A stretch of DNA of 64,000 nucleotides from Reticulitermes speratus (GCA_021186555.1 JAJKFL010000011.1:10998001-11062000), one strand, 5' to 3'. Shown: positions 34,073-45,705, counted from the first letter of the stretch. Made by a program: numbers and translations. The notes: generated from the sequence alone by a model not told the origin.

Positions 34073-34376
34073 GGGGCACGCGGTGGCGCAGTTGGTCGAG
34101 GCACTGCGCTACAAGCCGGAACGTCGCGGGTTCGATTCTCGATGGTGTCACTGGAATTTTTCATTGACATAATCGTTTCGGTCGCACTATGGCCCTGGGG
34201 TCGACTCAGCCTCTAACAGAAATGAGTACCAGGAATATTTCCTGGGGGGTAAAGGTGGCCGGTGCGTAGGGCTTACAACCTTACCACCTTCATGTGCCGA
34301 TTGTCTAGAAATCTGGGAGCCTCAACCTTTTGGAACCCTAAGGGCCTGTCCAGGCCTGTAATGGGATTGTAAAAGG
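34073..34376 (+). mobile_element. SINE family B, full-length copy
   Basis: This is the best-preserved family-B copy. The head GGTGGCGCAGTTGGTCGAGG is the A-box, GGGTTCGATTCTCGATGG the B-box. The body GGGGTCGACTCAGCCTC, CTTCATGTGCCGATTGTC, CTAAGGGCCTGTCC ends at GTAATGGGATTG. No clear target-site duplication. Confidence 0.92.
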
Positions 34377-34949
34377 ATTGATTTCAACAGAGAAAATTAA
34401 ATTGTTCACAGTTGCATGTTTGAATAACAGGTAGTCGAATATAATTTATGAAATTACTTGAGAGTCGTGGTACATTAATTTTGTAATGCATTATTTTGAG
34501 CGTATCGAAGAGCTTCAGAGTTATTACTGTTAAATTAATGCACTTTCCACATGACTGTAATTAGGGAATAACTCATGAGGCTGGTACATAAACTTCACAG
34601 AGTGGGATTTACCTTTTCGAGTCTGATTATAGTCTACTGGATGGACAGGTCCCTGATGGTAATCTCTGGATTTCCCCGTGAGATATTATTAATTACTTCG
34701 GTTTCTCACTTACGTGCCCTAATGATAAAACCTTTCTGCAATCAGCAATATGTTTGAATCAGTTAGAGTCTCAATGTGTAAAATGGTTCAAGGGTTGATT
34801 ATTCTAAGCTTCCAGATTTAATGTGTGTGGTTGCTGTGTCTAAGAGCAAAGCAACGGGGTTCGAGGGGTTAGAGGGCAAAAGTCACTATCTATCTATGTT
34901 ACGTAATCACGGGTGTATGAGAAATGTTGTTATGTAAACTTAAACGTAA

Positions 34950-35039
34950 ACTGACTGACTGACTTACTGACTAACTGACTGATTGACTGACCGACCGACC
35001 TACCGACCGACCGACCAAGCAAGCAAGTAAGAAAGCAAT

Positions 35040-35071
<32 letters not shown>

Positions 35072-35115
35072 CAACCAACTAACTAACTAACTGACTGACT
35101 GACTAATTAACTGAT
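34950..35115 (+). repeat. tetranucleotide microsatellite (ACTG/ACCG/AACT)n
   Basis: Successive blocks of ACTG, ACCG, AAGC and AACT tetramers, drifting from one to the next. Typical compound microsatellite. Confidence 0.95.
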
Positions 35116-35589
35116 AAAATGATTAGCTAAACAGTTACCTAAATAATTCACTATATAACAAATTGACCAAAAGATGTAATAGTGACCTCAGAGTTAACTC
35201 TCGTCTAGCATCAAAATCCAAAAATCATTTCAATTCTGAGCCACTTAAATTCTTCATCATATATTGGCAACCTATATATTTCTGCATATATAATTTTAAT
35301 ACTGTCCTGCCATCTTCTTCTCCGTCTTCCAGCTAGCTACTTTCTATGTAGTTTCCTTGCAAAAATTGTGTTTATTTATTATTTCGTCGGAGCAGCTTGT
35401 CCTGCCTTTCTGATTTTACTGGCGTAGCAGCATCGGCAGACGTCTCTAAACGCCAAGTCGTCGCTATATAATATCCTTGATTTCTTACTTAATGCTTGTC
35501 AGCTCATGTTACTGTTCTTGGACTTCATTACTCAGTCAGCCACAATCATAACAATGTAATTAAATTAAGAAGAAACGGGTGAGAAGACA

Positions 35590-35730
35590 GACCGCAAAAT
35601 ACCCGGCAGGTGATGTAGTGATGCAACTGTGGATTTGTATCTGGGATAAATTAGTTTCGAATCTCGGCCGACTTACTGGCTATGAAGTTCCTTTCTTTCT
35701 TACTTTCAAACTCTTTGCCACATACACTTT
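35590..35730 (+). mobile_element. possible tRNA-like SINE fragment
   Basis: GGTGATGTAGTGATGCAACT followed by TAGTTTCGAATCTCGGCC gives A-box-like and B-box-like words at SINE spacing. Decayed, with no TSD found. Confidence 0.35.
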
Positions 35731-35750
35731 ACTAGCTCGTACGATATGGA

Positions 35751-37590
35751 ACATTGGAAAGAAGAAAATGGGAAGTGTTTTTCACCAAACAGATATCCTT
35801 CCTTCTTAATAGACAAAACAATTTAACAAATCCAGATAATGTGGCTGATTCGTTCAATAATTTATTTTTATTATTTACTGAAAACTTGAATTTACATCAA
35901 GTGGTGAAAGAACATGATGCATTGTTTTCAAAGGAATCATTTATTTGCAATTTTCCTGATCTTAAAAAATTATCCCAGCAAATGAAACTGGGACAAAAAC
36001 ATAAAACATTTTCTCAAATTAAAAAGTTTTCAGGTTGTGATAAAATAAGAACGAAGATTGAAAACCTCACATCCCAATTATTCGCCCATAAGCCATATTT
36101 GTAATCGTTCTCTACACACAAATGTTTTCCCTGACAATCCAAACATCTCCATCACTCTATAAAACTTGTGTGACTAAGGTCTCAGTATTAATCCTTTTTC
36201 GCACAATAGGTTAAGCTAATATTTACATATTATTAACATATCCGTTCCAGAAGAATTTGGCATCAGGAAAGGGACGTCTACTAAAAATGCTGCCTATGTG
36301 CTAAAGGACAGGCCGTTAAAACTCTTCAAAAAACACGAAGAAAATTGGTGGAATTTTCTGCAATTTGGCGAAGGGTTTTGACTGCGTAAATAATTAAATG
36401 TTTCTAGCTAAATTATTTTTATGGGCTTCAAGGAGCAAGTGCCAATTGGTTGAGATTCTATTTAACAGTTAGAAAGAAGAAGCTAAAATAACGCCATAAA
36501 ATCCTGCTCAGAATTTTTTCGGACTTGAGGAATATAAAACATGGAATTCTCAAAGGGTCAATTCTAGGACACTCTCCTTTCTTTATATATATATACATAT
36601 AAATGAATTTCCTCCGACAATAAATTCCCTCTCAGAAACCATAATATTCACTGATTACACAAATGTCATAAGTTATATTCAAAACTGTTGAAGATCTATC
36701 TTCAATGACAGTCATACTCCTGTTTCATAAGATTAAATGGTTTACCGACATTAAGTTGGCCCTAAATCTTGGTAAAGCAAGTATAATAGAATTTATTGAG
36801 AACAATTCTCCACATATTTTTTAAGTATTGTCTATGATGAAAAATATATGTAATAGATTTTGGTATACAAATTGATAACCACTTGAATTGGAAGAATAAT
36901 TTTGATAAAATGATTTCCAGATATGTGAAGCATGTTATGTAATCAGGTCAGTGACACCTCTAAACAATTTGTTTTGCGTATATTTACTGTAAATAAAGTA
37001 TGTATTAATTTTTGGGGGTAATTCTTCTCACATTAAAAAATATAGTCACTCTATAAAAGACAATGTTTAGTATTATATTTCGTGAAAAACCTACAAATTC
37101 CTGTACGGATCTATTTAAGACACTGGAGATTCTAACTCCTCTGTATGAATATACATTTTAATAATAAACTCCATTTCATCAGTCAAGAAAAATTTCAGAT
37201 AAATTCAGCCTTACCTATTATTCATACAAGGAATAAATACCATTTTCATAAACTAATTGCCAAACTTCCATGTTGAAAAAAACATATATTATGGTGGCAA
37301 CAGAATAAGCAACAGTTTGTCATGTAGACTTACAAGCCTGATGGATGATAAAGGAAAAGTCTCAACTTAAAAGGGCATTAAGAAGATACTCGTATACACA
37401 GTTCTTTTATCTGTTGAAGAATTTATAATGTTTCACAATTACTAATAATCTTATTATCAGCTGTATATTATCACTTTGTTGTAACATTTGAATTCAGTAT
37501 ATGAATCAATTATAATGTTTTTGTTGTGTATATTTTGCATTTTGTATGTATTTAACATCCTATTTTGACTTTGGCTAAATTTTGGATCAA
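35751..37590 (+). mobile_element. degraded Jockey-like LINE (linker, reverse transcriptase, C-terminus)
   Basis: The plus strand begins open (35754-36104) with LTNPDNVADSFNNLFLLFTE, NLNLHQVVKEHDALF and SFICNFPDLKKL, the linker before the reverse transcriptase of Jockey-group LINEs. Through frameshifts it continues with FGIRKGTSTKNAAYVL near 36.25 kb, a decayed FTDYTNVISYIQN near 36.65 kb where the FADD-type catalytic box lies in relatives, LQIDNHLNWK-like IGRII text at 36.88 kb, and C-terminal YYGGNRISNSLSCRLTSLMD, ALRRYSYTQFFYL near 37.3-37.4 kb. The endonuclease is missing, so the copy is 5'-truncated. It is dead. Confidence 0.82.
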
Positions 37591-37620
37591 TGGAATTTAT
37601 AAGTTCTGTATGCAGGTATG

Positions 37621-37645
37621 CATGTGTGTGTGTGTGTGTGTGCGT
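37621..37645 (+). repeat. (TG)n microsatellite
   Basis: About ten TG dinucleotides with one C interruption toward the right. Confidence 0.9.
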
Positions 37646-38009
37646 GCACTTATCTCTATGTCTGCGAGTAACATAATTCTCTAACCACAGTTAAACTGTT
37701 GTATGCACGTGTATGTGCTTGTTAGAATTCTCAGAATGAAAGCCAGTATTTCCACTAACAATATTAACAGGTCCGTCATTGCAATGGAGAAACTGAATAT
37801 TTTATGTCAAGTAAGAACTAGTTTTGAGGTGCTGTGTAACTGTATTTCACACTTAAAACGATTAACGAAGCAATATTATGGGTATGAGGAACATAGCCGT
37901 AATCAGATATTTTATTTAACGTTGTATCTACCGTGCATTTTCAAATGAGATGTTTTCAAAAATCACCAACTAATGCACATAAAACTTTTCAATAGTTTAT
38001 TCTTAAAAT

Positions 38010-38053
38010 ACCCCTATACGTATTTCGGTGGTTTAAACCACCATCTTCAGGGG
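38010..38053 (-). ncRNA. hammerhead-ribozyme-like motif, left arm
   Basis: Read on the minus strand it is identical in plan and sequence to the right-arm copy: stem I CCCC/GGGG, core CTGAAGA, stem II GGTGG/CCACC, GAA, stem III ATACGTAT, then A before the predicted cleavage point. A single T lies between CTGAAGA and stem II. Activity is unknown. Confidence 0.5.
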
Positions 38054-38620
38054 GTCGTGGAGATTAAAATGCATAGACTTATAGTTATTACATATATGGT
38101 TACATTCATATATGTAGAATATGAGTGGGCTAGTATTGCTCACTTCGTACAGTACGTAAAATTATGTAAAATTACTATAAAATGAATTAAAGGCTGTTAA
38201 AATGATTACATAGTTTGTAGTCTTCCAGAAAATTATTGGCAGTTTGGCCTTGTAGTAAGGTGGTCATCTGTAGAAATATTAAACTTAATTAATAACTTAA
38301 ATAGTAAAGTAATTCATGGTTAATAGTAAAATTGTGTTGCTTGCGTACCTGTGTGTACTACGTAAGCTGCATGACGCCGGTGTTGTGCTGTTGCAGAGTG
38401 ATAACTGGTACTGGTTTTCCGTGTTTCTATGTCGTGTTGGTCGGGTTTGGGTTTTGCACATGCGCAGGTAATGAGGGTGGGTTTATAATTTTGAATAAGA
38501 GGTTTTCTTCGCCTTGCTGTTGTTCTCTAATCAATTAATTATTTTGGTAGAATTGCTGTATGTAGAACTTCTAGACATTAAAATGCATAGACATAAGTCT
38601 ATGCATTTTAATCTCCACGA

Positions 38621-38664
38621 CCCCCTGAAGATGGTGGTTTAAACCACCGAAATACGTATAGGGG
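38621..38664 (+). ncRNA. hammerhead-ribozyme-like motif, right arm
   Basis: In order: CCCC (38621-38624, stem I), CTGAAGA (38625-38631; fits the CUGANGA core), one T, GGTGG-TTTAAA-CCACC (stem II hairpin, 38633-38648), GAA (38649-38651), ATACGTAT (self-paired short stem III, 38652-38659), A at 38660 as the NUH base, and GGGG (38661-38664) closing stem I. All invariant core positions of a minimal hammerhead are present. The additional T before stem II is a deviation that may reduce or abolish cleavage. Confidence 0.5.
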
Positions 38665-38730
38665 TATTTTAAGAATAAACTATTGAAAAGTTTATGTGCA
38701 TTAGTTGGTGATTTTTTAACACATCTCAGA

Positions 38731-39584
38731 TATTTTAAATTTAAAAATATTTCTCATTTTTGAAAACAATTTTTCCTGCTTGAAAACACTTTCATTAGCA
38801 TGTACAATAAAAATATGACACAACTATTGCAGTCACTTCTCTACATACTGTATTTAAGTAATTTTTGAGCTTCCGTTAGAGATATTTCTACATTTCACAG
38901 GTTAGCTTTAACGTGTGTAGGCAGTGACCGCAGTCACTTTTTTTTCCTGCTTGTGGGTTGTTTTGAGGCTATGGAGCTGTGTTGTGCTGCCGTGTGTACG
39001 TGTTTGATTTCTTGTTTATTATCGAGTTTCCGAGCTATTTGTTATTTCACGAATCCAACATGAAATTTTATTGGTTTGTGCTGTAAAACAGGTAAATTCT
39101 GGCGTATTAGTTACAAATATTCGTGTTTTTCGTAGCGTAGAAAACTTATAGCCGAACATAACCTTATACTGTAAGAAACAACCACGAAATAGATAGGTCT
39201 GGTCACTGTGCGTTCGTGATTAACGTTTATCGAAGTATTTTATCCCTTGCTGTCTTCATTTTCAAACCGAGCTCTTGCTGAAATTAACCAACATTAGGCC
39301 TCCTATTTGGTGTCCCTCCAGTACATTTTATTCCATTGTGTCTGAAGTTCCTTAAAGAATTAACATTTTGCTTTTCGCCTTATTTAACGTTTTATAAACT
39401 GCCTGGTTTATAACTTTGAATGTCAGTATGTCTGTGAAGGAAATAGTTTGGAAAGAAGTGGATGAAGTCTATTTTGGAATCCACCTACAGAACTGAAAAC
39501 ATTATGCAAAATCTGAGTCTGGAGAGCTAGTCTCTGGGGCGATATTCGAAACTGATATCTTCAGCAAAGTTACCTTGCAGAAAA
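38731..39584. other. no supported feature
   Basis: AT-rich spacer. A CTGAAGA occurs on the minus strand near 39565, but it lacks stem II and the GAAA context. Confidence 0.5.
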
Positions 39585-39745
39585 TGTGTATGTAAAGGGG
39601 AAGATGTCCCTGTGAAGGCCATGAAGGCCTGGGAGGAATATAGCTCTCACACCAGTCTTCATAACCTTGGTACTACATGGAGGTGAGTGGTAAGCTTCAC
39701 GCCTCGGTCGCTTTAGCCCCGAGGAAAGAATCTCCAGTACCATGG
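39585..39745 (-). mobile_element. SINE family C 3' fragment
   Basis: On the minus strand GGGGCTAAAGCGACC, TGAAGCTTACCACTCACCTC, AGGTTATGAAGACTGG and CCTTCATGGCCTTCAC follow the order of the 3' half of the copy at 61.5 kb. The tRNA head is missing. Confidence 0.65.
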
Positions 39746-40139
39746 AGTAGGTGCTCAGCAAAGAAACATATAAATAAAGGAACATATCAGTAAAACATAG
39801 CAGACATGTTAGGAGTTGACTTAGTCTGTTGATCAGGGTCATTTAAAATAATGGCAGAACATGGCTAGATTGGAATATGTCTACTGAAGTTCTCAGACTC
39901 TTCTCGGATATGGCACCATGCCTTTTGTTAGACAGTCCAAAATTTTCGTAAAGATGGGGGCAACAACTGCCTCCGAAATATTAATGGTGTATGAGAGTTA
40001 TCTTTATTAAATACAGAAATATTTTCAATAATTTATAAATGTAAACTACTTTCATTTTTAAGATTACAAAATCTGTTTAATGTAAATGTTCACCAAAGAA
40101 CTGGACATATGCAGTACTCGCTAAACTATCCATTCACTA

Positions 40140-40265
40140 CTAATTCGCCCATCCGCATACAGGCTTACCCATTTATCCATCTACCAACACAAACACCAGT
40201 ACATCCACTCACCACTCATTCACTTACCCACCCTTCCACTCACTAACACACGCACTCACACAAGT
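40140..40265 (+). repeat. low-complexity CA-rich tetranucleotide-like stretch
   Basis: Degenerate CATC/CACT/CCAC/CAAC steps with almost no G. A diverged microsatellite. Confidence 0.75.
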
Positions 40266-42500
40266 GTTACAGTCTGACGTGTAGTTGTAGTTGATGCATT
40301 CATTCTTCGTCCAAGGTTACTAGACAGTGTATGGCAACACGGAAGTTGAAGCCTTAAACTGCGCCTTTTACCTTTCCCCACGGAACTAAGAATGAGTTGG
40401 AAGAATTTATATACGTATATTCGTATACTCCGTAATATTTTCTCCTGGAAGCTTTGGTTCTAATAGAATCGTGAGACCTTTTTCTTCAAAATAAACGGAC
40501 TTTCCCCTTACCACCTCTTTTGAAAATGTAATGTTTTTTTTTGTACCTACGTAGCCACATTGATCTTAAGACATTCTTGTTCTTAACTGCATAGAAGATA
40601 TTTTCTCCATATAATGTCATTACATCCAACTAGATTCTGTACCAGTAGGGCCTCTAATATGACAAGTAGCTCGAGACAGAACGTAATAATACTTAAGGTT
40701 CAGAGCTGAGTCAATGCGTAACGGTTTCTGTGAGCTCTGTATATCTCTTTCTCTCGAATATAAATCCACAATAATGTACCAGCTCCGTATAGCTGTTCCT
40801 TTTATGTAAATGCTTGGTTGGCACAAGGAATTCATGAATAGTGAGGAAAATGTAACGCTATCTGAGGGAAGGTCATAGGGATATTTGCCATTCCTTTTCC
40901 TGAGGAGTGAAAGCTTATACCGTTAATAATTATATGCAGGAGACTATTCCATTAAACAAGGTAGAAATATGTAGAACTTCCTAGCCCTCTGCCCGTTGGA
41001 AGCGTGGCATGGCGTATTTAAGCACATTTGTTGTCTTGTGTTTCCGCTCTCTTACGGCAGAACCTGTACTTGGAAGTTCAAATGCAAAGGTCGTGGCAAT
41101 TTAAATAATAATGACTGTGTTTCCGTCGATTTGCGGAAGGTAAATAATAATTACCTGACAGGGGACAATATAAAGCGTGCTTGAATCACACAAAAAAACT
41201 ATTTAGTTTATTGCTATTTTTTGTCATTAATTTATCATTAATATTTACGCCTTATAATGATTTTAGTCTACATTATAGCATGGCATTACACGAATAAGTA
41301 TTTCAGCCGAGGTCGTAATCGGTGGAGGAATATCGCCATGTTCCCTTTCGATAATTATGTTTGCAATTTCAGTCCAGAAACCGTCCATCCTGACAGCAAT
41401 TTACATATTATATTTAATACTTTAAATAGGCCTCGACAGTTTCCTTCCGTTTCCTTCTTAGTTCATCACGAATAACAACCTCCTTAACGGACACCACGTA
41501 GCATATGAGTTGATAAATCGAGGCTAAATAAGCACGTCAGTATTTATCATTGATTTATGTTTGCAAGTTAAGTTTTCTTTTCATGTAATTAGGTCGAATG
41601 TGACAGTGTGACATATTGTTATGTTTTAACCCATTGAATGACAGCGACTGCTGCAGTATAAACTAACAGCTTTTAGTATTAAGTGTCTGCGTTTTTCCAC
41701 ACAGGATATTTATATGTTTCGTAGCATTCTCACATAAAAATCTAATTTACATATAGCAGCGACAGTTGGCTCTTTGTATCAAAAAGACAACGTAATTTGT
41801 GCGAGGTAGAAGCGAACGTTTTGGCGAATTTGCGAAGTTGCGAACGGCGATCATTGGCTGCGTTCTAAATGTCCGTCTGTCTGTCCGCCCCTATGGAATT
41901 TACGGATGTACGTGCAGTTTTATATTGGTGGGTTTCTTTAATATCTGTCGATAAAAATTATTTTGTTTAAAATTCGATAAAAGTAACAGGCACTTCCAAG
42001 TACGCTTGTGACTACGTTTGTTACTACTGTTACTACAGCTGCCGTCGATAGCAATCGATAAATTCACAACTTTGTTGCTAGGAGTTTCGCAGCTTTGTGG
42101 ATAGTTACTTGTATAGTCTTTATGCATGGCCGTGACATGTTTAACATTACGTTTCTTGCAAATTGCGACACTGGCTTTTATATTAAACTTACACATCTAT
42201 TATTAATACTGATAAATGAATTATTCATTAAAATTAAGCACCAGTAATCTGGATTTCTATTGATTACTGCTGCATCGAGAAGCCTTCTTCATTCCACTTC
42301 ATAAAAACGCTTAAAAATTTAAACTTTATATCTGTCATGAAAACCACAATACTGCCACAAAATTATTCGCCTAGACATGTACAGGCATACTACGAGTCAT
42401 ACTACGAGTCGGTTGGACGTAGCTGCAGTCTCTGTAACTGAAGAGCAGCGTTCCCAGTCGAAAATTCTAAAACACTAAAGGCTAAGGATTGTGTTTCATA
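40266..42500. other. no supported gene
   Basis: The region includes a family-X-like start (AACCCATTGAATGACAGCGAC) near 41630 and a short CTGTCTGTCTGTCC tract near 41874. The open frames of 60-100 codons show no motif. Confidence 0.5.
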
Positions 42501-42509
42501 TGGTAGAAA

Positions 42510-42745
42510 TTTTAAACCTTTAAGGACGAAACTTAATCCGTTTTATTTAAAGACTCAGTCCGTACCGCGCAGTAAACACTCCGTCTCAGTTATACAAACC
42601 AGTCAGTTAATGCTGTACAGTGAAATAATCACTGTTTGTTCTGAGATCCATGCAAAACATAAAATGCACTCTGCGGACAGAAAGTGGAACTGTTGAATAT
42701 TAAGCATGTTGGTACGTATAGTAACCTTTAGGCTTTAAAAGGTTA
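42510..42745 (+). repeat. interspersed repeat family X, copy 1
   Basis: CCGTACCGCGCAGTAAACAC, ACAAACCAGTCAGTTAATGC, AATAATCACTGTTTGTTCTG, GCACTCTGCGGACAG and a final AGGCTTTAAAAGGTTAA recur in the same order at 48.2-48.4 kb. They also recur more weakly at 20.3, 54.4 (inverted) and 60.5 kb. There is no tRNA head and no terminal inverted repeat. The family is unrecognised. Confidence 0.75.
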
Positions 42746-43012
42746 AATTTGATGCGATCTTTTGCACATTAAGACCGACTGTACGACCGACAATGACAAT
42801 ATTAGAAAGAAGCAGCTGCTGTTGCCAGTATATCTACAAGTCGTTAACTAGAATCATCCACGTGACAGTATTACATATATAGTCAATCGCCGATAAACTT
42901 ACTTCAAATCCGGCAAAAGAGTACCTTTTACAATAAGAATTTATTAAGGTCACTTGGGTGTACGAAAATTAAACTATAAAGGACGTGTTCTTGCTTCACA
43001 TGTGTCTGCGGC

Positions 43013-43962
43013 AACATGTTGACCGAGATAAACATGTTGACCGAAATAAACGTGTTGACCGAGATAAACGTGTTGACCGAGATAAACGTGTTGCCCGAGA
43101 TAAACGTGTTGACCGAGATAAACGTGTTGACCGAGATCAATGTGTTGACCGAGATAAACGTGTTGACCGAGATACACGTGTTGACCGAGATAAACATGTT
43201 GACCGAGATAAACGTGTTGACCGAGATAAACGTGTTGACCGAGATAAACGTGTTGACCGAGATAAACGTGTTGACCGAGACATACGTGTTGACCGAGGCA
43301 AACGTGTTGACCGAGACATACGTGTTGACCGAGGCAAACGTGTTGACCGAGATAAACTTGTTGACCGAGATAAACGTGTTGACCGAGATCAATGTGTTGA
43401 CCGAGATAAACGTGTTGACCGAGATCAATGTGTTGACCGAGATAAACGTGTTGACCGAGATACACGTGTTGACCGAGATAAACGTGTTGACCGAGATACA
43501 CGTGTTGACCGAGATAAAAATGTTGACCGAGATAAACGTGTTGACCGAGACCAACGTGTTGACCGAGACATACGTGTTGACCGAGGCACACGTGTTGACC
43601 GAGATAAACGTATTGACCGAGATAAACGTGTTGACCGAGATCAACGTGTTGACCGAGACATACGTGTTGACCGAGGCAAACGTGTTGACCGAGATAAACG
43701 TATTGACCGAGATAAACGTGTTGACCGAGATAAACGTGTTGACCGAGATAAACGTGTTGACCGAGATCAACGTGTTGACCGAGACAAACGTGTTGACGGA
43801 GATAAACGTGTTGACCGAGATCAACGTATTGACCGAAATAAACATGTTGACCGAGATAAACATGTTGACCGAGATAAACATGTTGATCGAAATAAACATG
43901 TTGACCGAGATAAACATGTTGACCGAAATAAACATGTTGACCGAGATCAACATGTTGAGCGG
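43013..43962 (+). repeat. 18-bp minisatellite, about 53 copies
   Basis: The unit is GTTGACCGAGATAAACGT. Variants include GACATACGT, GGCAAACGT, GATCAATGT, GATACACGT and, at both edges, AAACATGTT. Because 18 is divisible by three and the unit has no in-frame stop in most frames, open frames of 200-390 codons span it on both strands (VDRDKR, LTEINV, SVNTFI). Simultaneous openness on both strands argues these are not proteins. Confidence 0.97.
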
Positions 43963-44479
43963 CTATGATACAGACCAGTGCTTCCCAAGCACGGTTCTGC
44001 AGAACATCTTTAAGGGTTCAGCGACAAATCGAAGAATAAGTACACAAATATTTTGGAACACCGCGAAAAATCCCAAATATACCTTGAGGTGTCGCGGGAA
44101 ATTTTGTCCGGCAACTTTCAATGCTGGCATAAGATCTTGCGGTATCATCTGCCGTTTCTTTTTCTGGCCTATAAATTTTTACATGTAGTAAATCCTCGGG
44201 ATAAGAAAAATTATTTTCGGGGTTACTCCATGGAAGAAAGTTTGGAAAACACTGCTTCAGCTTGTCATGTTTGTATCAGAACTCCAATGTTTCTCTGACG
44301 GGACGGTATTCTCAGGGTCGTTTAGAAATTCTACGTTTACTCGCCTTCTATGTAAGCAGTGCTCAACTGTCTCCTCTACTTAAATATGTTATGCAAATTG
44401 TACTGAAGACTGAGAATATTATTGGGTATATCTTACTGTGAGCTCGTCAGAATCTGTACTTTTTGCTTCCGACGGTGTC

Positions 44480-44525
44480 ACTGCACCACCAGGCGTCATC
44501 AGGCTTTGCAGATTGCGCTTAATGT
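44480..44525 (-). repeat. decayed CTGATGA-hairpin motif
   Basis: On the minus strand CCTGATGACGCCTGGTGG is followed by GTGACACCGTCGGAAGC. GACG and CGTC pair, and GAA is present but in a GGAAGC context. Related in plan to the hammerhead-like motifs but not canonical. Confidence 0.3.
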
Positions 44526-45039
44526 GTAGATTACACTAAGCTTATGAGTTAATGACTTTTAAAAAGTCTAAAAATACGATCATTGTTCCTGCATTTGGTT
44601 CCTCACTCCCTACTTGGCCTCCTCTCTAGTCTTTATTCCATCCCAATTTCCCCCTTCCTCACATTCCAAAAACCATTTTATGTTCATTTTACGCTGACTT
44701 TTTTTCTCGTTTCAAACTTGGTGTGCCAACTTTTCTTTCATTTCCTGGCATCTTTCCTCATTATCCGCATGGTATACTGCAGAGTGTGTTCGCGATATTC
44801 TGAGCCAGTTATGTCTGAGTTGTTAAACCTCAGACACAATTATCGAAGATATGGTGAAAATTAAATGGGACGAGGCTTTACCATTACTGGGATGCATAAC
44901 TGAAGGGTTTCGAGAGAGGCTTGGTGAATCACTGGAGGAAATGTAGCGAAATGCAATCTGTTGCAAGGAATTGAGTGTCTAACTACCTTCCTAACGTACT
45001 GTTTCAGTTAATATTCTTGGAAGAATCTGGTAACTGTTC

Positions 45040-45235
45040 ATGTGATCAGTTAGTCCCCCGGAGTTTCATGACGGTGTTCACAAACCCCGCCCCTGCTTTC
45101 AGAAGTACTCGGGGGGAAAAACCTGTCCCAGTGCCACTTTGTCCATCACAAATCCCACATGGACTGACCCAGGATCGAACCGGGCCTCCGCGGTGAGAGG
45201 CCGGCGACTAACCCCTGAGCCATGGCACGGCCTGC
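45040..45235 (-). mobile_element. tRNA-derived SINE (family D)
   Basis: On the minus strand GGCCGTGCCATGGCTCAGGG, GTTAGTCGCCGGCCTCTC, then GGCCCGGTTCGATCCTGGGT form a clear tRNA-like head with A- and B-boxes. A body containing GACAAAGTGGCACTGGGACA follows. This is the only copy in the window. Confidence 0.8.
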
Positions 45236-45400
45236 TTTCAGTCTTAGGCAGTCCACAACATAAAACCAGATATTTGCAGGTTATTGTCGTATTAGTTTTG
45301 TACTGTACTTGTACTTCTGACGAAGTGTCCCCTGTGATAACTAATATTCAGTTTTTCCGAACAAACTTGTCTCGTATTTTTAACGTATTGCCTTTACCTG

Positions 45401-45656
45401 GCCGATCCCAGTGGCCGCGCGGTCTAAGGCTTGGGTCTGCGGCCGTTCGCTTACTGGGATTGTGGGTTCAAATCCCGCCGGGGGCATGGATGTCTGTCTC
45501 TTGTGAGTGTTGTGTGTCGTCAGGTAGAGGTCTCTGCGACGGGCTGATCACTCGTCCAGAGGAGCCCTACCAAGTGTGGTGTGTCAAGTGTGATCGTGAA
45601 GCATCGATAATGAGGAGGCCCTGGCCCACTAGGGGCTGTTGCGCCTTTGAAAAATT
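45401..45656 (+). mobile_element. SINE family A, plus-strand copy
   Basis: Head GGCCGCGCGGTCTAAGGC and GTGGGTTCAAATCCCGCC; body TTGTGAGTGTTGTGTGTCG, GTCCAGAGGAGCCCTACC and GAGGAGGCCCTGGCCCACTA. The flanks TTGCCTTTACCT and TTGCCCTTTACT are similar and may be a decayed target-site duplication. The long open frame across it is a shadow of the SINE. Confidence 0.92.
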
Positions 45657-45705
45657 TGCCCTTTACTTAGCCAACTCAGTACTGTCTGTTGAAGAGTATA
45701 TATAG

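Larger units (their letters stand above)
37945..38730. mobile_element. foldback element with about 138-bp inverted ends, each carrying a hammerhead-like motif
   Basis: The left arm (37945-38082) and right arm (38593-38730) are near-identical inverted copies. Shared words include AATCACCAACTAATGCACAT, TTTCAATAGTTTATTCTTAA, CGTATTTCGGTGGTTTAAAC and TCGTGGAGATTAAAATGCAT. The interior of about 510 bp is unique, with no protein that I can recognise. Just inside the right arm a further small palindrome (GCATAGAC, ATAA, GTCTATGC, 38583-38602) is present. Inverted terminal copies carrying hammerhead motifs are known from Penelope-like elements, so a non-autonomous relative is possible; that link is inference. 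Confidence 0.88.

Noticed and set aside
39555..39590. CTGAAGATATCAG...GAATATC on the minus strand
   Set aside because: GAA is not followed by A, and stem I and stem III are absent.
42928..44188. Open frames of 341, 327 and 390 codons across the 18-bp array
   Set aside because: They overlap each other on both strands and consist only of the translated repeat; unit length divisible by three explains them.
45139..45705. 188-codon open frame
   Set aside because: It runs through SINE family D and family A sequence; the peptide is translated SINE.
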